In this document: positions 56,454 through 64,000 of the stretch, in pieces | Position numbering within the stretch: the stretch's first letter is position 1 | Layout of the letters: each line of letters begins with the position of its first letter | NCBI GenBank assembly: GCA_003249215.1 | Contig: QKJR01000043.1 | Coordinates: 39,445 to 103,444, forward strand | Reading direction: 5' to 3' | From: Rhodobacterales bacterium | GTDB lineage: Bacteria; Pseudomonadota; Alphaproteobacteria; Rhodobacterales; Rhodobacteraceae | DNA: 64,000 bases | Program-made: the position numbers and the translations under genes | Notes under the pieces: generated by a model | The model's input: the letters and a program-made list of their open reading frames with translations, nothing else | Told to the model about the DNA's origin: nothing | Database searches by the model: none

Positions 56454-57587
56454 TTGACCAGACTGGACCGATATCTTCTGTCGCAGCTCATGGCGCTGTT
56501 CGGCTTCTTCGCGCTGGTGCTGGTGGCGGTCTATTGGGTCAACCTCGCGGTGCGGCTCTTCGACCGGCTGATCGCCGATGGTCAGACCGCCTTCGTCGTG
56601 CTCGAATTCACGCTCTTGTCGCTCCCGAACGTGATCCGCCTCGTGCTGCCGGTCGCCGCCTTTGCGGCCTCGGTCTATGTCTTCAACCGCGCGAGCGGCG
56701 ACAGCGAGCTCGTCGTGATGCGCGCGGCAGGTGCCTCGCCCTGGCGGCTGATGCGGCCGGTGGCGATTTTCGGGGGGATCGTGGCGCTTCTGATCGTGGT
56801 GCTCGTCCATGTCCTCGTGCCCGCCTCGCGCGCGCGCCTGGCCGAGCGGCAAGTCGAGGTCTCGGACAATATCACCGCGCGGTTCCTGCGCGAGGGCAGC
56901 TTCCAGCACCCCGCCCCCGGCGTGACGATCTATATCTCGCAGATCTCCGATCTGGGCGAATTGCTCGACGTCTATCTGTTCGACGCACGCCTCCCCGAAC
57001 GGCGCACCAGCTATACCGCCCAGAAGGCGCTGATCGTGCCCTCGGAGACCGGGCCGAAACTGGTGATGTTCGACGGCATGGCGCAGGTGCTCGACCGCAC
57101 CGACCGCCGCCTCTCGGTCACGCGCTATGCCGATTTCACCTATGATCTGGCCGCGATCGCGGGGGATGGCACGCGCGGGCTCGTCGATCTCGACGAGGTG
57201 CCGACGCTGGCGCTCGCCGCGCCCAGCGAGGCGTTGCTCGCCGCGACCGGCAAGAGTGCCGCCGAGTTTCGCCGTGCGCTGCATCTGCGGCTCGCGCAGC
57301 CGCTGCTCGCGCCGGTCTCGGCGCTCCTTGGCGCCGCGATCCTGATGCTTGGCGGATTCTCGCGCTTCGGCCTCTGGCGCCAGATCGCCGCCGCGATCGG
57401 CGCGCTCATCGCGCTGCAGTTTCTCTCGAACGCCGCGGCCTCGGCGCTGCGGCGCAGCCCCGATATGCCGGTCGTCGCCTATCTGCCCGCGGTGATCGGG
57501 CTCGGGGCGGTGGCGCTCGTCCTTTGGTGGTCGACGCGGCCGCGGCGGATCGCCGGGTCGGCCCCCGCGCGGGGGGCCGGCGCATGA
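56454..57587 (+). CDS. lptF: LPS export permease LptF
   Basis: A 377-residue LptF/LptG-type permease of the LptB2FG ABC transporter that extracts LPS from the inner membrane. Helices at about residues 12-35, 55-80 and 103-125, a periplasmic jellyroll (about 130-275) and three more helices at the end. The start is TTG 56454 with GGGGAG upstream; no better ATG gives the conserved RLDRYLLSQL start. It is coupled to lptG by ATGA. Confidence 0.95.
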   Translation: MTRLDRYLLSQLMALFGFFALVLVAVYWVNLAVRLFDRLIADGQTAFVVLEFTLLSLPNVIRLVLPVAAFAASVYVFNRASGDSELVVMRAAGASPWRLMRPVAIFGGIVALLIVVLVHVLVPASRARLAERQVEVSDNITARFLREGSFQHPAPGVTIYISQISDLGELLDVYLFDARLPERRTSYTAQKALIVPSETGPKLVMFDGMAQVLDRTDRRLSVTRYADFTYDLAAIAGDGTRGLVDLDEVPTLALAAPSEALLAATGKSAAEFRRALHLRLAQPLLAPVSALLGAAILMLGGFSRFGLWRQIAAAIGALIALQFLSNAAASALRRSPDMPVVAYLPAVIGLGAVALVLWWSTRPRRIAGSAPARGAGA

Positions 57588-58690
57588 CGCTCCAGCTCTA
57601 TCTCGCGCGCCGCTTCCTGCAGGCGCTCGCCATGGTCGGCGCGGCGCTTTGGGGGATTCTCTTCCTGATCGACATGGTCGAGAAGATGCGCAGCTTCGAC
57701 CCCGAGCGCGTCGGCCTGCGCGAGGCGGCGCTTCTGGCCGCGCTCAACACGCCCTCCTCGCTCTATACGATCCTGCCGCTGATCGTGGTGCTCGCGGCGG
57801 TGGTGCTCTTCCTCGGGCTCGCGCGCAGTTCGGAACTCGTGGTGATCCGCGCCGCCGGGCGCTCGGCTTTGCGCGCGGCGATGGCGCCGGTCACGGTGGC
57901 GCTGCTGTTCGGGATGCTCGCCGTGGGCGTCGGCAATCCGATCGTCTCGGCCACCCAGCGCCGCTACGAGGCCCTCGTCGACCGCTACGACAGCGCCGCG
58001 GCCCAGACCGTCTCGATCGGCCGCGAAGGCGTCTGGATGCGTCAGGACGCGGGCGGCTCCGAAGGTCATCAGGCGGTGATCCGGGCCGCACGTGCCAATC
58101 TCGACGCCACGAAACTCTATGACGCGACCTTCCTGATCACCGCCCCCAAGACCGGGCCGGTGCGCCGGATCGACGCGGACGAGGCCGAGCTGGTGCCTGG
58201 CGCCTGGCTGCTGAGCGGCGCCAAAGACTGGCCGATCGGCACCTCGACCAACCCCGAGCGCGACGCGACGGAGGCCGCGAGCCTGCGGCTGGCCTCGGAC
58301 CTCACCCCCGAGCGGATCCGTGACAGTTTCGGCACGCCCTCGGCGGTGGCCTTCTGGGATCTGCCGGGCTTTATCTCGGCGCTCAAGGCCGCGGGCTTTT
58401 CCTCGCGCCGTCACGAAGTCTGGTTCCAGATGGAGCTCGCCCAGCCCCTCGTGCTCGCCGCCATGGTGCTCATCGCCGGGGCCTTCACGATGCGTCACGC
58501 GCGGATGGCCCGCACCGGCAGCCGCGTGCTCTTCGCGCTTGGCGCGGGGCTTGCGGTCTTCTTCCTGCGCAACGTGGCGCAGGTTCTGGGCGAAAACGGC
58601 CAGATCCCGGTGGCGCTCGCCGCCTGGGCGCCCGCCGCGATCGCGCTGATGCTGCCGCTCGCGATGATCCTGCATCTGGAGGATGGCTGA
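57584..58690 (+). CDS. lptG: LPS export permease LptG
   Basis: A 368-residue partner of LptF with the same six-helix plus jellyroll layout. LQLYLARRFLQALAMVG starts the first helix. ATG 57584 overlaps the lptF stop; the longer frame upstream is a shadow. Its stop shares one base with the lptD start (TGATG). With LptB and LptF it powers LPS movement to the LptA bridge. Confidence 0.95.
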   Translation: MTLQLYLARRFLQALAMVGAALWGILFLIDMVEKMRSFDPERVGLREAALLAALNTPSSLYTILPLIVVLAAVVLFLGLARSSELVVIRAAGRSALRAAMAPVTVALLFGMLAVGVGNPIVSATQRRYEALVDRYDSAAAQTVSIGREGVWMRQDAGGSEGHQAVIRAARANLDATKLYDATFLITAPKTGPVRRIDADEAELVPGAWLLSGAKDWPIGTSTNPERDATEAASLRLASDLTPERIRDSFGTPSAVAFWDLPGFISALKAAGFSSRRHEVWFQMELAQPLVLAAMVLIAGAFTMRHARMARTGSRVLFALGAGLAVFFLRNVAQVLGENGQIPVALAAWAPAAIALMLPLAMILHLEDG

Positions 58691-60951
58691 TGGGCCCCGT
58701 CGTGACGCCACCGCCCAACCCCATGACGGCACACAGACCCGCGAAGGCCCCCGTCGCCGCGACGGCGCTGATCGCCGCGCTGATCGCATTCGGCGCGCCG
58801 GGCCTTGCCCCCACCGCGCTGCAGGCGCAGGAGATCACGACGAGCTCGCTCGATCAGGCCGGCCCCGAGGCACCCGCGGCGCTGCTCGCGGACCGGATCG
58901 AACTGACCGGCACCGATCAGCTCATCGCCGAGGGTGCGGTCGAGGTGATCTGGGAGGGAAACCACCTGACCGCGCCGCGCCTCGTCTATGACAGCGCTGC
59001 CGACCGGCTGACGATCGAGGGGCCGATGCGGCTCGTCGAACCGGGCACCACCGGCGCGATCCTGATCGCCGATCAGGCCGAGCTGTCGCGCGATCTGCAG
59101 AACGGTGTGCTGATCGGTGCGCGGATGGTGATGGCGCGCGAATTGCAGCTCGCCGCGGCCAAGATCGAGCGCGAGGGCGGCCGGATCACCACCTTCTCGC
59201 AGGTCGTCGCCTCCTCCTGCACGATCTGCGAGGGCGACAGCCGCCCGCTGTGGGAGATCCGCGCCAAGAAGATCACCCATGACGCGGCGAAACGCAAACT
59301 CACCTATGAATGGGCGCAGCTCCGCGCGCTCGGCGTGCCGGTGCTGTTCCTGCCGCGGCTGAGCACGCCGGACCCGAGCGTGACCCGGATGACCGGCTTC
59401 CTGCGCCCGACGATCCGCACCACCTCGCTGCTCGGCACCGGGATCAAGCTGCCCTATTTCATCGCGCTCGGCGACAGTGCGGACCTGACCGTCACCCCCT
59501 ATCTCGCGAGCGGCTGGACCTCGACGGTCGAGATGCGCTACCGGCAGGCCTTCCGCACCGGTTCGATCACCGTCGAGGGCGCACACAGCCGCGACGACAT
59601 CCTGCCCGGCACCTCGCGCGGCTATCTCTTTGCCACCGGCGCCTTCGCCCTGCCCCGCGATTTCTCGCTCGGCGTCGAATTGCGGCTGGTCAAGGACCCG
59701 ACCTATCTCGACAATTACGACATCACCGACGAGGACCGGCTGTGGTCGGGGGTCACGCTCGAGCGCGTCCGCCCCGATGAGTGGATCTCGGCGAAACTCG
59801 GCAATACCCACACCATCCGCGCGGGCGAGAGCAATTCGACCCAGCCGATGCTCGCCGGCGATCTGCGTTGGGTGCAGCTGTTCCATCCGCGCAGCCTCGG
59901 CGGCGAGCTTTCGCTCGACTGGCAGCTCGATGCGCTGCGCCGCGCCTCGAATTCCGATACCGACGGGTCGGATGCCGATGACGTGTCGGACGGGCGCGAC
60001 CGGGTGCGCGCCTCGCTGGTGGCGGACTGGCGCCGCAACTGGGTGCTGCCCGCGGGCGTGATGGCCCAGACCCAGGCCGAGCTTGCCTTCGATGCGGTGC
60101 GCGTGGTTCAGGATCCGAGCTTCGACCCCTCGACCTTCCGCGCCCTGCCGAGCCTCGGGGTCGGGCTGCGCTGGCCCTGGGTCAAGGCCGGGATGAAAAC
60201 CACCCAGGTGATCGAGCCGGTGGCCCAGATCGTCTGGAGCCGCGACAGCCTGTCCGAGATCCCGAACGAGGACAGCCTGCTTGTCGAATTCGACGAGGGG
60301 AACCTGTTTTCCTTCTCGCGCCTGCCGGGGGGCGACGCGCGCGAGCGCGGGCTGCGCGCCAATCTCGGGCTCGGCTGGACGCTCGATGCGGCCTCGGGCT
60401 GGAGCCTCGGGGTGGTCGCCGGCCGGGTCGTGCGCGCCGATGACCTCGATCAGTTCTCGAACGCCTCGGGGCTGTCGGGGCTGCGCTCGGATTGGCTCCT
60501 GACCACCCATCTCAACCTCGCCAACGGGCTCCTCGTGTCGAACCGCGCGCTCTTCGACGACAGTTTCGCCCTGACCCGGGACGAGCTGCGCTTCGGTTAT
60601 GGCAACGGGCGCTATACGATGGCCTTCGGCTATGCCTGGCTGCAGGCCGATGCCGACGAAGGCCGCACCGAGGACACCTCCGAGCTGCGCCTCGCGGGGA
60701 ACTGGAACATGGCGCGCGGCTGGTCGGGTAATGTCGAGACGCATTACGACTTCACCGCCGCCCGCGCGAGCAAGGCCGCGATCGGGCTGCAATATGCCAC
60801 CGAATGCGTGAGCCTCGACGTTTCCCTCTCGCGCAAATATTCGTCCTCCACTAGTGTGGACCCCGACACCACCTTCGGCCTCACGGTGCAACTGGCGGGC
60901 TTCGGCGGATCGGCGGCGGACAATGCCGCGCGCCGCGTCTGCCGCCGCTAG
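58690..60951 (+). CDS. lptD: LPS assembly outer membrane protein LptD
   Basis: A 753-residue LptD with a signal peptide (cleavage near LQAQEI, about residue 42), an N-terminal LptA-like jellyroll (ADRIELTGTDQLIAEGAVEV) and a large beta-barrel. Cys residues near SCTICEGDSR (about 178) and the final CRR segment can form the disulfides needed for assembly. A second ATG at 58723 would also give a signal peptide. It inserts LPS into the outer leaflet with LptE. It fits directly after lptG. Confidence 0.95.
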   Translation: MGPVVTPPPNPMTAHRPAKAPVAATALIAALIAFGAPGLAPTALQAQEITTSSLDQAGPEAPAALLADRIELTGTDQLIAEGAVEVIWEGNHLTAPRLVYDSAADRLTIEGPMRLVEPGTTGAILIADQAELSRDLQNGVLIGARMVMARELQLAAAKIEREGGRITTFSQVVASSCTICEGDSRPLWEIRAKKITHDAAKRKLTYEWAQLRALGVPVLFLPRLSTPDPSVTRMTGFLRPTIRTTSLLGTGIKLPYFIALGDSADLTVTPYLASGWTSTVEMRYRQAFRTGSITVEGAHSRDDILPGTSRGYLFATGAFALPRDFSLGVELRLVKDPTYLDNYDITDEDRLWSGVTLERVRPDEWISAKLGNTHTIRAGESNSTQPMLAGDLRWVQLFHPRSLGGELSLDWQLDALRRASNSDTDGSDADDVSDGRDRVRASLVADWRRNWVLPAGVMAQTQAELAFDAVRVVQDPSFDPSTFRALPSLGVGLRWPWVKAGMKTTQVIEPVAQIVWSRDSLSEIPNEDSLLVEFDEGNLFSFSRLPGGDARERGLRANLGLGWTLDAASGWSLGVVAGRVVRADDLDQFSNASGLSGLRSDWLLTTHLNLANGLLVSNRALFDDSFALTRDELRFGYGNGRYTMAFGYAWLQADADEGRTEDTSELRLAGNWNMARGWSGNVETHYDFTAARASKAAIGLQYATECVSLDVSLSRKYSSSTSVDPDTTFGLTVQLAGFGGSAADNAARRVCRR

Positions 60952-61060
60952 GCCGCGGGTCGGCGAGAGAGCAGCCGGCGGACCGACCGCCGGAGAGAAC
61001 GGGACCGGAGCCGGGGCGCCCCCCGCCCGGACGAGAACGAGACGAACGGACCTGACGACG

Positions 61061-62338
61061 ATGACGCGCATCCTGACCTTCCTCGCCGCCCTGATCGTGC
61101 TGGCGCTGCCCCTTGGCGGCCCTGCGGCGGCGCAGAGCGGCAATCCTTTCGCGCCGGTGATCACCGTGAACGGACTCGGCATCACCGGGTTCGAGATCGA
61201 GCAGCGGATCCGCTTCCTGCAGCTCATGCGGCAGAACGGCGATCTGCGGGCCGAGGCCGAGAAGGCGCTGATCGAGGACCGGCTGCGGGTCTGGCAGGCC
61301 GGCAACATGGGCATCAAGATCAGCGACGAGGACCTCAAGAAGGGCATGGAGGAATTCGCCGGCCGCGCCAACCTGCCGCTGCCCAAGTTCATCAAGGCGA
61401 TCGGTCAGGCCGGGATCGAAGAGCAAAGCTTCCGCGATTTCGTCCGCGCGGGCGTGCTCTGGCGTGAGGTGATCCGCACGAAATACGGCCAGCGCGTCAA
61501 GATCTCCGAAGCCGAGATCGACCGGGCGCTGCTTCTGGAATCGAGCCGCGGTCAGGGCACCAAGGTGCTCCTCTCCGAAGTGATCATCCCCGCCCCCGAG
61601 GGTCAGGAAGCCGAGGCGCGGGCCGAGGCGGGCCGGATCTCGGCGCTGCGGGGCGAGGCGGCCTTTGCCCAGGCCGCGCGGCAGGTCTCGGCCTCGGGCT
61701 CGGCGCAGAACGGCGGCCGTCTGCAATGGATGGACCTTGCCAACCTGCCGCCGGCGCTGCGTCCGGTCGTGCTCGGGCTCGCGCCCGGTCAGGCCTCGGC
61801 GCCGATCGAGATCCCCGGCGCGGTCGCGGTCTTCCTGCTGCGCGCGATCCAGGACGGCCGTCCGGCCGACCAGGTGCCGCAGACGCTCGAATTCGCGCGC
61901 CTCGCGCTCGGGCCCGTCGGCGCCGCCGAGACCGCCGCCTTCACCGCCAAGGTGCAGGCCGAGGCCGGGCAATGCGACGATCTCTATCCGATCGCGCGCA
62001 AGTTCCCCGCCGCGCATCTGACCCGCGAGACCCTGCCGCAGGGCCAGATCCCGCAGGATATCGCGCTCGCGCTCGCGACGATGGATCTGCGCGAGAGCCG
62101 GGTCATCACCCGCGGCGGTGCGCAGGAATTGCTGATGCTCTGCGCCCGCAGCCGCACCGTGGGCGCGGCCCCCGCGACGCCTGCGCCCGAGGGCGAGGCC
62201 CCCGCTGAAGACACCGCAGCAAGCGGCACGCCCGACCGCGCCGCGATCGGCCAGCAGCTCACCAACCAGCGCCTCAATTCCTATGCCGAGAACTATCTGG
62301 CCGATCTGATGGCCGATGCGGTGATCGCGCGGCCCTGA
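61061..62338 (+). CDS. surA: Periplasmic chaperone/peptidyl-prolyl isomerase SurA
   Basis: A 425-residue SurA-type protein with a signal peptide (cleaved near AAAQS, about residue 27). The N-terminal SurA domain (about 30-160) and a parvulin PPIase domain (about 170-290: VLLSEVIIPAPEG, GGRLQWMDLANLP, LAPGQASAPIE) are visible. ATG 61061 gives this signal; the longer frame upstream is rejected. It guides outer-membrane proteins, LptD among them, to BamA. It lies 109 bp after lptD. Confidence 0.93.
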   Translation: MTRILTFLAALIVLALPLGGPAAAQSGNPFAPVITVNGLGITGFEIEQRIRFLQLMRQNGDLRAEAEKALIEDRLRVWQAGNMGIKISDEDLKKGMEEFAGRANLPLPKFIKAIGQAGIEEQSFRDFVRAGVLWREVIRTKYGQRVKISEAEIDRALLLESSRGQGTKVLLSEVIIPAPEGQEAEARAEAGRISALRGEAAFAQAARQVSASGSAQNGGRLQWMDLANLPPALRPVVLGLAPGQASAPIEIPGAVAVFLLRAIQDGRPADQVPQTLEFARLALGPVGAAETAAFTAKVQAEAGQCDDLYPIARKFPAAHLTRETLPQGQIPQDIALALATMDLRESRVITRGGAQELLMLCARSRTVGAAPATPAPEGEAPAEDTAASGTPDRAAIGQQLTNQRLNSYAENYLADLMADAVIARP

Positions 62339-62351
62339 GGAGAGGCCCGAG

Positions 62352-63326
62352 ATGAGCGATGCCCCCGTTATCCTGAGCTGCGGCGATCCCTCGGGCATCG
62401 GCCCCGAGATCGCCGCGCGCGCCCGCGAGGCGCTCGGGTCCTCCCTGCCCTTCGTCTGGATCGGCGATCCCGCCCATCTGCCGCGCGGCACCAAGGTGCG
62501 CGAGATCGAGGACCCGGCCGAGGCGATGAACCTGCCCGGCGCGGTGCTGCCGGTGCTGCCCCATCCCTTCCCGGCCGCCGCCCTGCCCGGCCAGCCCGAC
62601 CCGGAAAACGCCCGTGCGGTAATCGAGGTGATCGCGCGCGGGGTCGACCTGGTGATGCGCGGCGCGGGATCGGCGCTGACCACGGCGCCGATCCACAAGA
62701 AGGCGCTCAAGGACGGGGCGGGCTTCGCCTTTCCGGGCCATACCGAATATCTCGCCCATCTCGCGGGGGGCGCCAAGGTGGTGATGATGCTCGCGGGCCC
62801 CGGGCTGCGGGTGGTCCCGGCCACCATTCATATCGCGCTCTCCGAGGTGCCGCGCGCCTTCACGGCCGAGGTGCTGCGCGAGGCGGTGCGGATCACCGCC
62901 GCCGGCCTCGCGCGCGATTTCGGCATCGAGAACCCGCGGCTCGCGGTGGCGGGGCTGAACCCCCATGCGGGCGAAGGCGGCGCGATGGGCCGCGAAGAGC
63001 TCGACTGGATGCAGGCCGAGATCGAAAGCCTGCGCGCCGAGGGCTATGCCGTCGCAGGCCCCCTGCCCGCCGATACGATGTTCCACCCCGCCGCCCGCGC
63101 CCGCTATGATGCGGCGATCTGCGCCTATCACGATCAGGCGCTGATCCCGATCAAGACCATCGCCTTCGACGAGGGGGTGAATGTGACGCTCGGCCTGCCC
63201 TTCGTGCGCACCTCGCCCGATCACGGAACGGCCTATGACATCGCGGGCAAGGGCGTCGCCAACCCCTCGAGCTTGATCGCCGCGCTGAAGATGGCGGCGC
63301 AAATGGGCGCCGCCCGGCGGGGGTGA
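62352..63326 (+). CDS. pdxA: 4-hydroxythreonine-4-phosphate dehydrogenase
   Basis: A 324-residue PdxA of the pyridoxal phosphate pathway. SCGDPSGIGPEI at the N-terminus, ICAYHDQALIPIKTIAF and TSPDHGTAYDIAGKG carry the metal and substrate residues. It lies 13 bp after surA. In related genomes rsmA (ksgA) follows directly; here a foreign-looking stretch and an IS element do. Confidence 0.96.
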   Translation: MSDAPVILSCGDPSGIGPEIAARAREALGSSLPFVWIGDPAHLPRGTKVREIEDPAEAMNLPGAVLPVLPHPFPAAALPGQPDPENARAVIEVIARGVDLVMRGAGSALTTAPIHKKALKDGAGFAFPGHTEYLAHLAGGAKVVMMLAGPGLRVVPATIHIALSEVPRAFTAEVLREAVRITAAGLARDFGIENPRLAVAGLNPHAGEGGAMGREELDWMQAEIESLRAEGYAVAGPLPADTMFHPAARARYDAAICAYHDQALIPIKTIAFDEGVNVTLGLPFVRTSPDHGTAYDIAGKGVANPSSLIAALKMAAQMGAARRG

Positions 63327-63857
63327 GGGAGCTAAGCCGTTAAGAAGCTGAAGGCTCGCGCGCATCTTTCAAGGCGCGCTCCTGCGAAAGGCGCCCCCGA
63401 GGTTTCTAAATGCCCGCCTTGCGGGACCTTCTTGGCGTTCGCCGCACGCGCAACGTTCGGCGGGTCGAGCGGCAGCGAAGTGCAGGAAACTGCCACGGTT
63501 ACGCGAGCAAGGGCTCGGGCGCCTGCCGGAGCTTGCCGCCCCTAAGCTCAACTTCGCGCTCTGCGTTGGGAGTGGCCAATCGCTTACCCGCAAGCGATCC
63601 TCCTGTGTGTTCTGCCTCTAAGACCAAACAATCCAACGGTTCAAACTCATTGAGCCGATATTGTCGCCACAAGGTTCAAGACTTCAAAGGCTTAGACCTC
63701 AACCGAAGCAGAATCTCTTGATCGCCGAAGAGCGATGTCTCAGAAGAGTTCCTGACGAGTGTAGGTGTCGGCAAGGCGCAGATGAAAGGCGAGTAGCATG
63801 GACTGGTTGCAATGGTCATCAGCGGTCATTGACTCGACAGCATGGCCGGTCGCGATC
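63327..63857. other. 531-bp lower-GC region without a clear gene
   Basis: After a GCGCGC/GCGCGC hairpin (63359-63380), the base composition drops from about 63550 onward compared with the operon. No ORF has a good start and conserved look. On the minus strand the frame from 63856 to 63740 could be the 3' remnant of a gene cut by the IS element. I see nothing else that can be named. Confidence 0.5.
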
Positions 63858-64000
63858 TGAACCGCGCCGGGTTTGCCGGAGGCTCCAACTCCTGAGTAGG
63901 ATGGAGCACCATGAGCAAGACCACGAACAAGTTTTCCCCTGAGGTGCGCGAACGCGCCGTGCGGATGGTTCTCGGCAACGAGGGCGAGCATGGCTCTCGT
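63858..64000 (+). mobile_element. Left end of an IS3-family insertion sequence (cut by window edge)
   Basis: The sequence from 63858 begins TGAACCGCGCCGGGTTTGCC, resembling the TG-starting terminal repeats of this IS3 subgroup, and the OrfA start follows 53 bp later. Only the left end is in the window, so the right repeat and target duplication cannot be checked. The exact boundary is inferred. Confidence 0.7.
63911..64000 (+). CDS. IS3-family transposase OrfA, 3' part outside the window
   Basis: Thirty codons are visible, starting MSKTTNKFSPEVRERAVRMV, the typical beginning of the IS3-type OrfA helix-turn-helix protein (IS911-like OrfA). GGAG lies 5 nt before the ATG (GGAGCACC). The frame is intact to the window end. 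OrfA with OrfB made by frameshift would form the transposase. Confidence 0.85.
   Translation, partial: MSKTTNKFSPEVRERAVRMVLGNEGEHGSR

Noticed and set aside
63369..63593. 74-codon minus-strand ORF downstream of pdxA
   Set aside because: Starts without a ribosome site, low-complexity Arg/Ala/Ser composition and no recognisable domain; not supported as a gene.

Overview
The window is very GC-rich DNA from an alphaproteobacterium of the Rhodobacteraceae (Rhodobacter/Rhodovulum/Paenirhodobacter-like). The evidence is the gene order of the envelope super-operon (pyrH-frr-uppS-cdsA-dxr-rseP-bamA-skp-fabZ-lpxA-lpxI-lpxB), the lptF-lptG-lptD-surA-pdxA run, and families typical of this group (DUF2927 lipoprotein, COG3825 VWA protein, the small 'virulence factor' next to metF). 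Most of the window is chromosomal housekeeping sequence with tight operons joined by ATGA or TGATG stop/start overlaps.

Layout. (1) 1-8567, plus strand: a DUF2126/transglutaminase protein cut by the window edge, a circularly permuted ATP-grasp/alpha-E protein and a transglutaminase, followed at once by the three 5-oxoprolinase subunits pxpB-pxpC-pxpA. (2) 8571-21105, minus strand: the lipid A, outer-membrane assembly and isoprenoid/phospholipid super-operon, transcribed from pyrH towards lpxB, with an unannotated-looking 57-codon membrane ORF between rseP and bamA. (3) 21228-25920, plus: miaA, an AraC regulator, a YqhA-type membrane protein, and cpdB behind a Pho-box-like repeat. (4) 26135-34128, minus: a chemoreceptor, an aldehyde dehydrogenase with its GAF/Fis regulator, an orphan Imm11-like immunity protein, rlmE and ppx. 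(5) 34506-44561, plus: a one-carbon module (small 'virulence factor', MetF-like, methyltetrahydrofolate methyltransferase), a DUF2927 lipoprotein, a VWA protein with small membrane proteins, DedA, an M48 peptidase, and a hydrolase/P450 pair. (6) 44690-56000: mixed short transcripts (carboxypeptidase Taq, ctaA, trmJ, thiE-like, tgt, holC, pepA and others). (7) 56454-63326: lptFGD, surA, pdxA. (8) 63327-64000: a lower-GC stretch with no clear gene, ending in the left end of an IS3-family element. The rsmA gene that usually follows pdxA is not there.

The most unusual structure is a family of dispersed composite palindromes between genes. Each half has an outer GGGGC-loop-GCCCC hairpin, a small hairpin whose stem sequence changes while pairing is kept, and a CCCCGGGATATTT core leading into a variable inner stem. 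At least five copies are double-arm palindromes, and several are single halves. One half lies in frame inside a coding sequence (the alpha/beta-hydrolase-like gene at 41911-43200). The second main lead is the fusion of the poorly characterised ATP-grasp/transglutaminase cluster with a complete 5-oxoprolinase, which suggests that glutamyl-peptide or amide chemistry feeds pyroglutamate recycling. I saw no tRNA, rRNA or CRISPR array.
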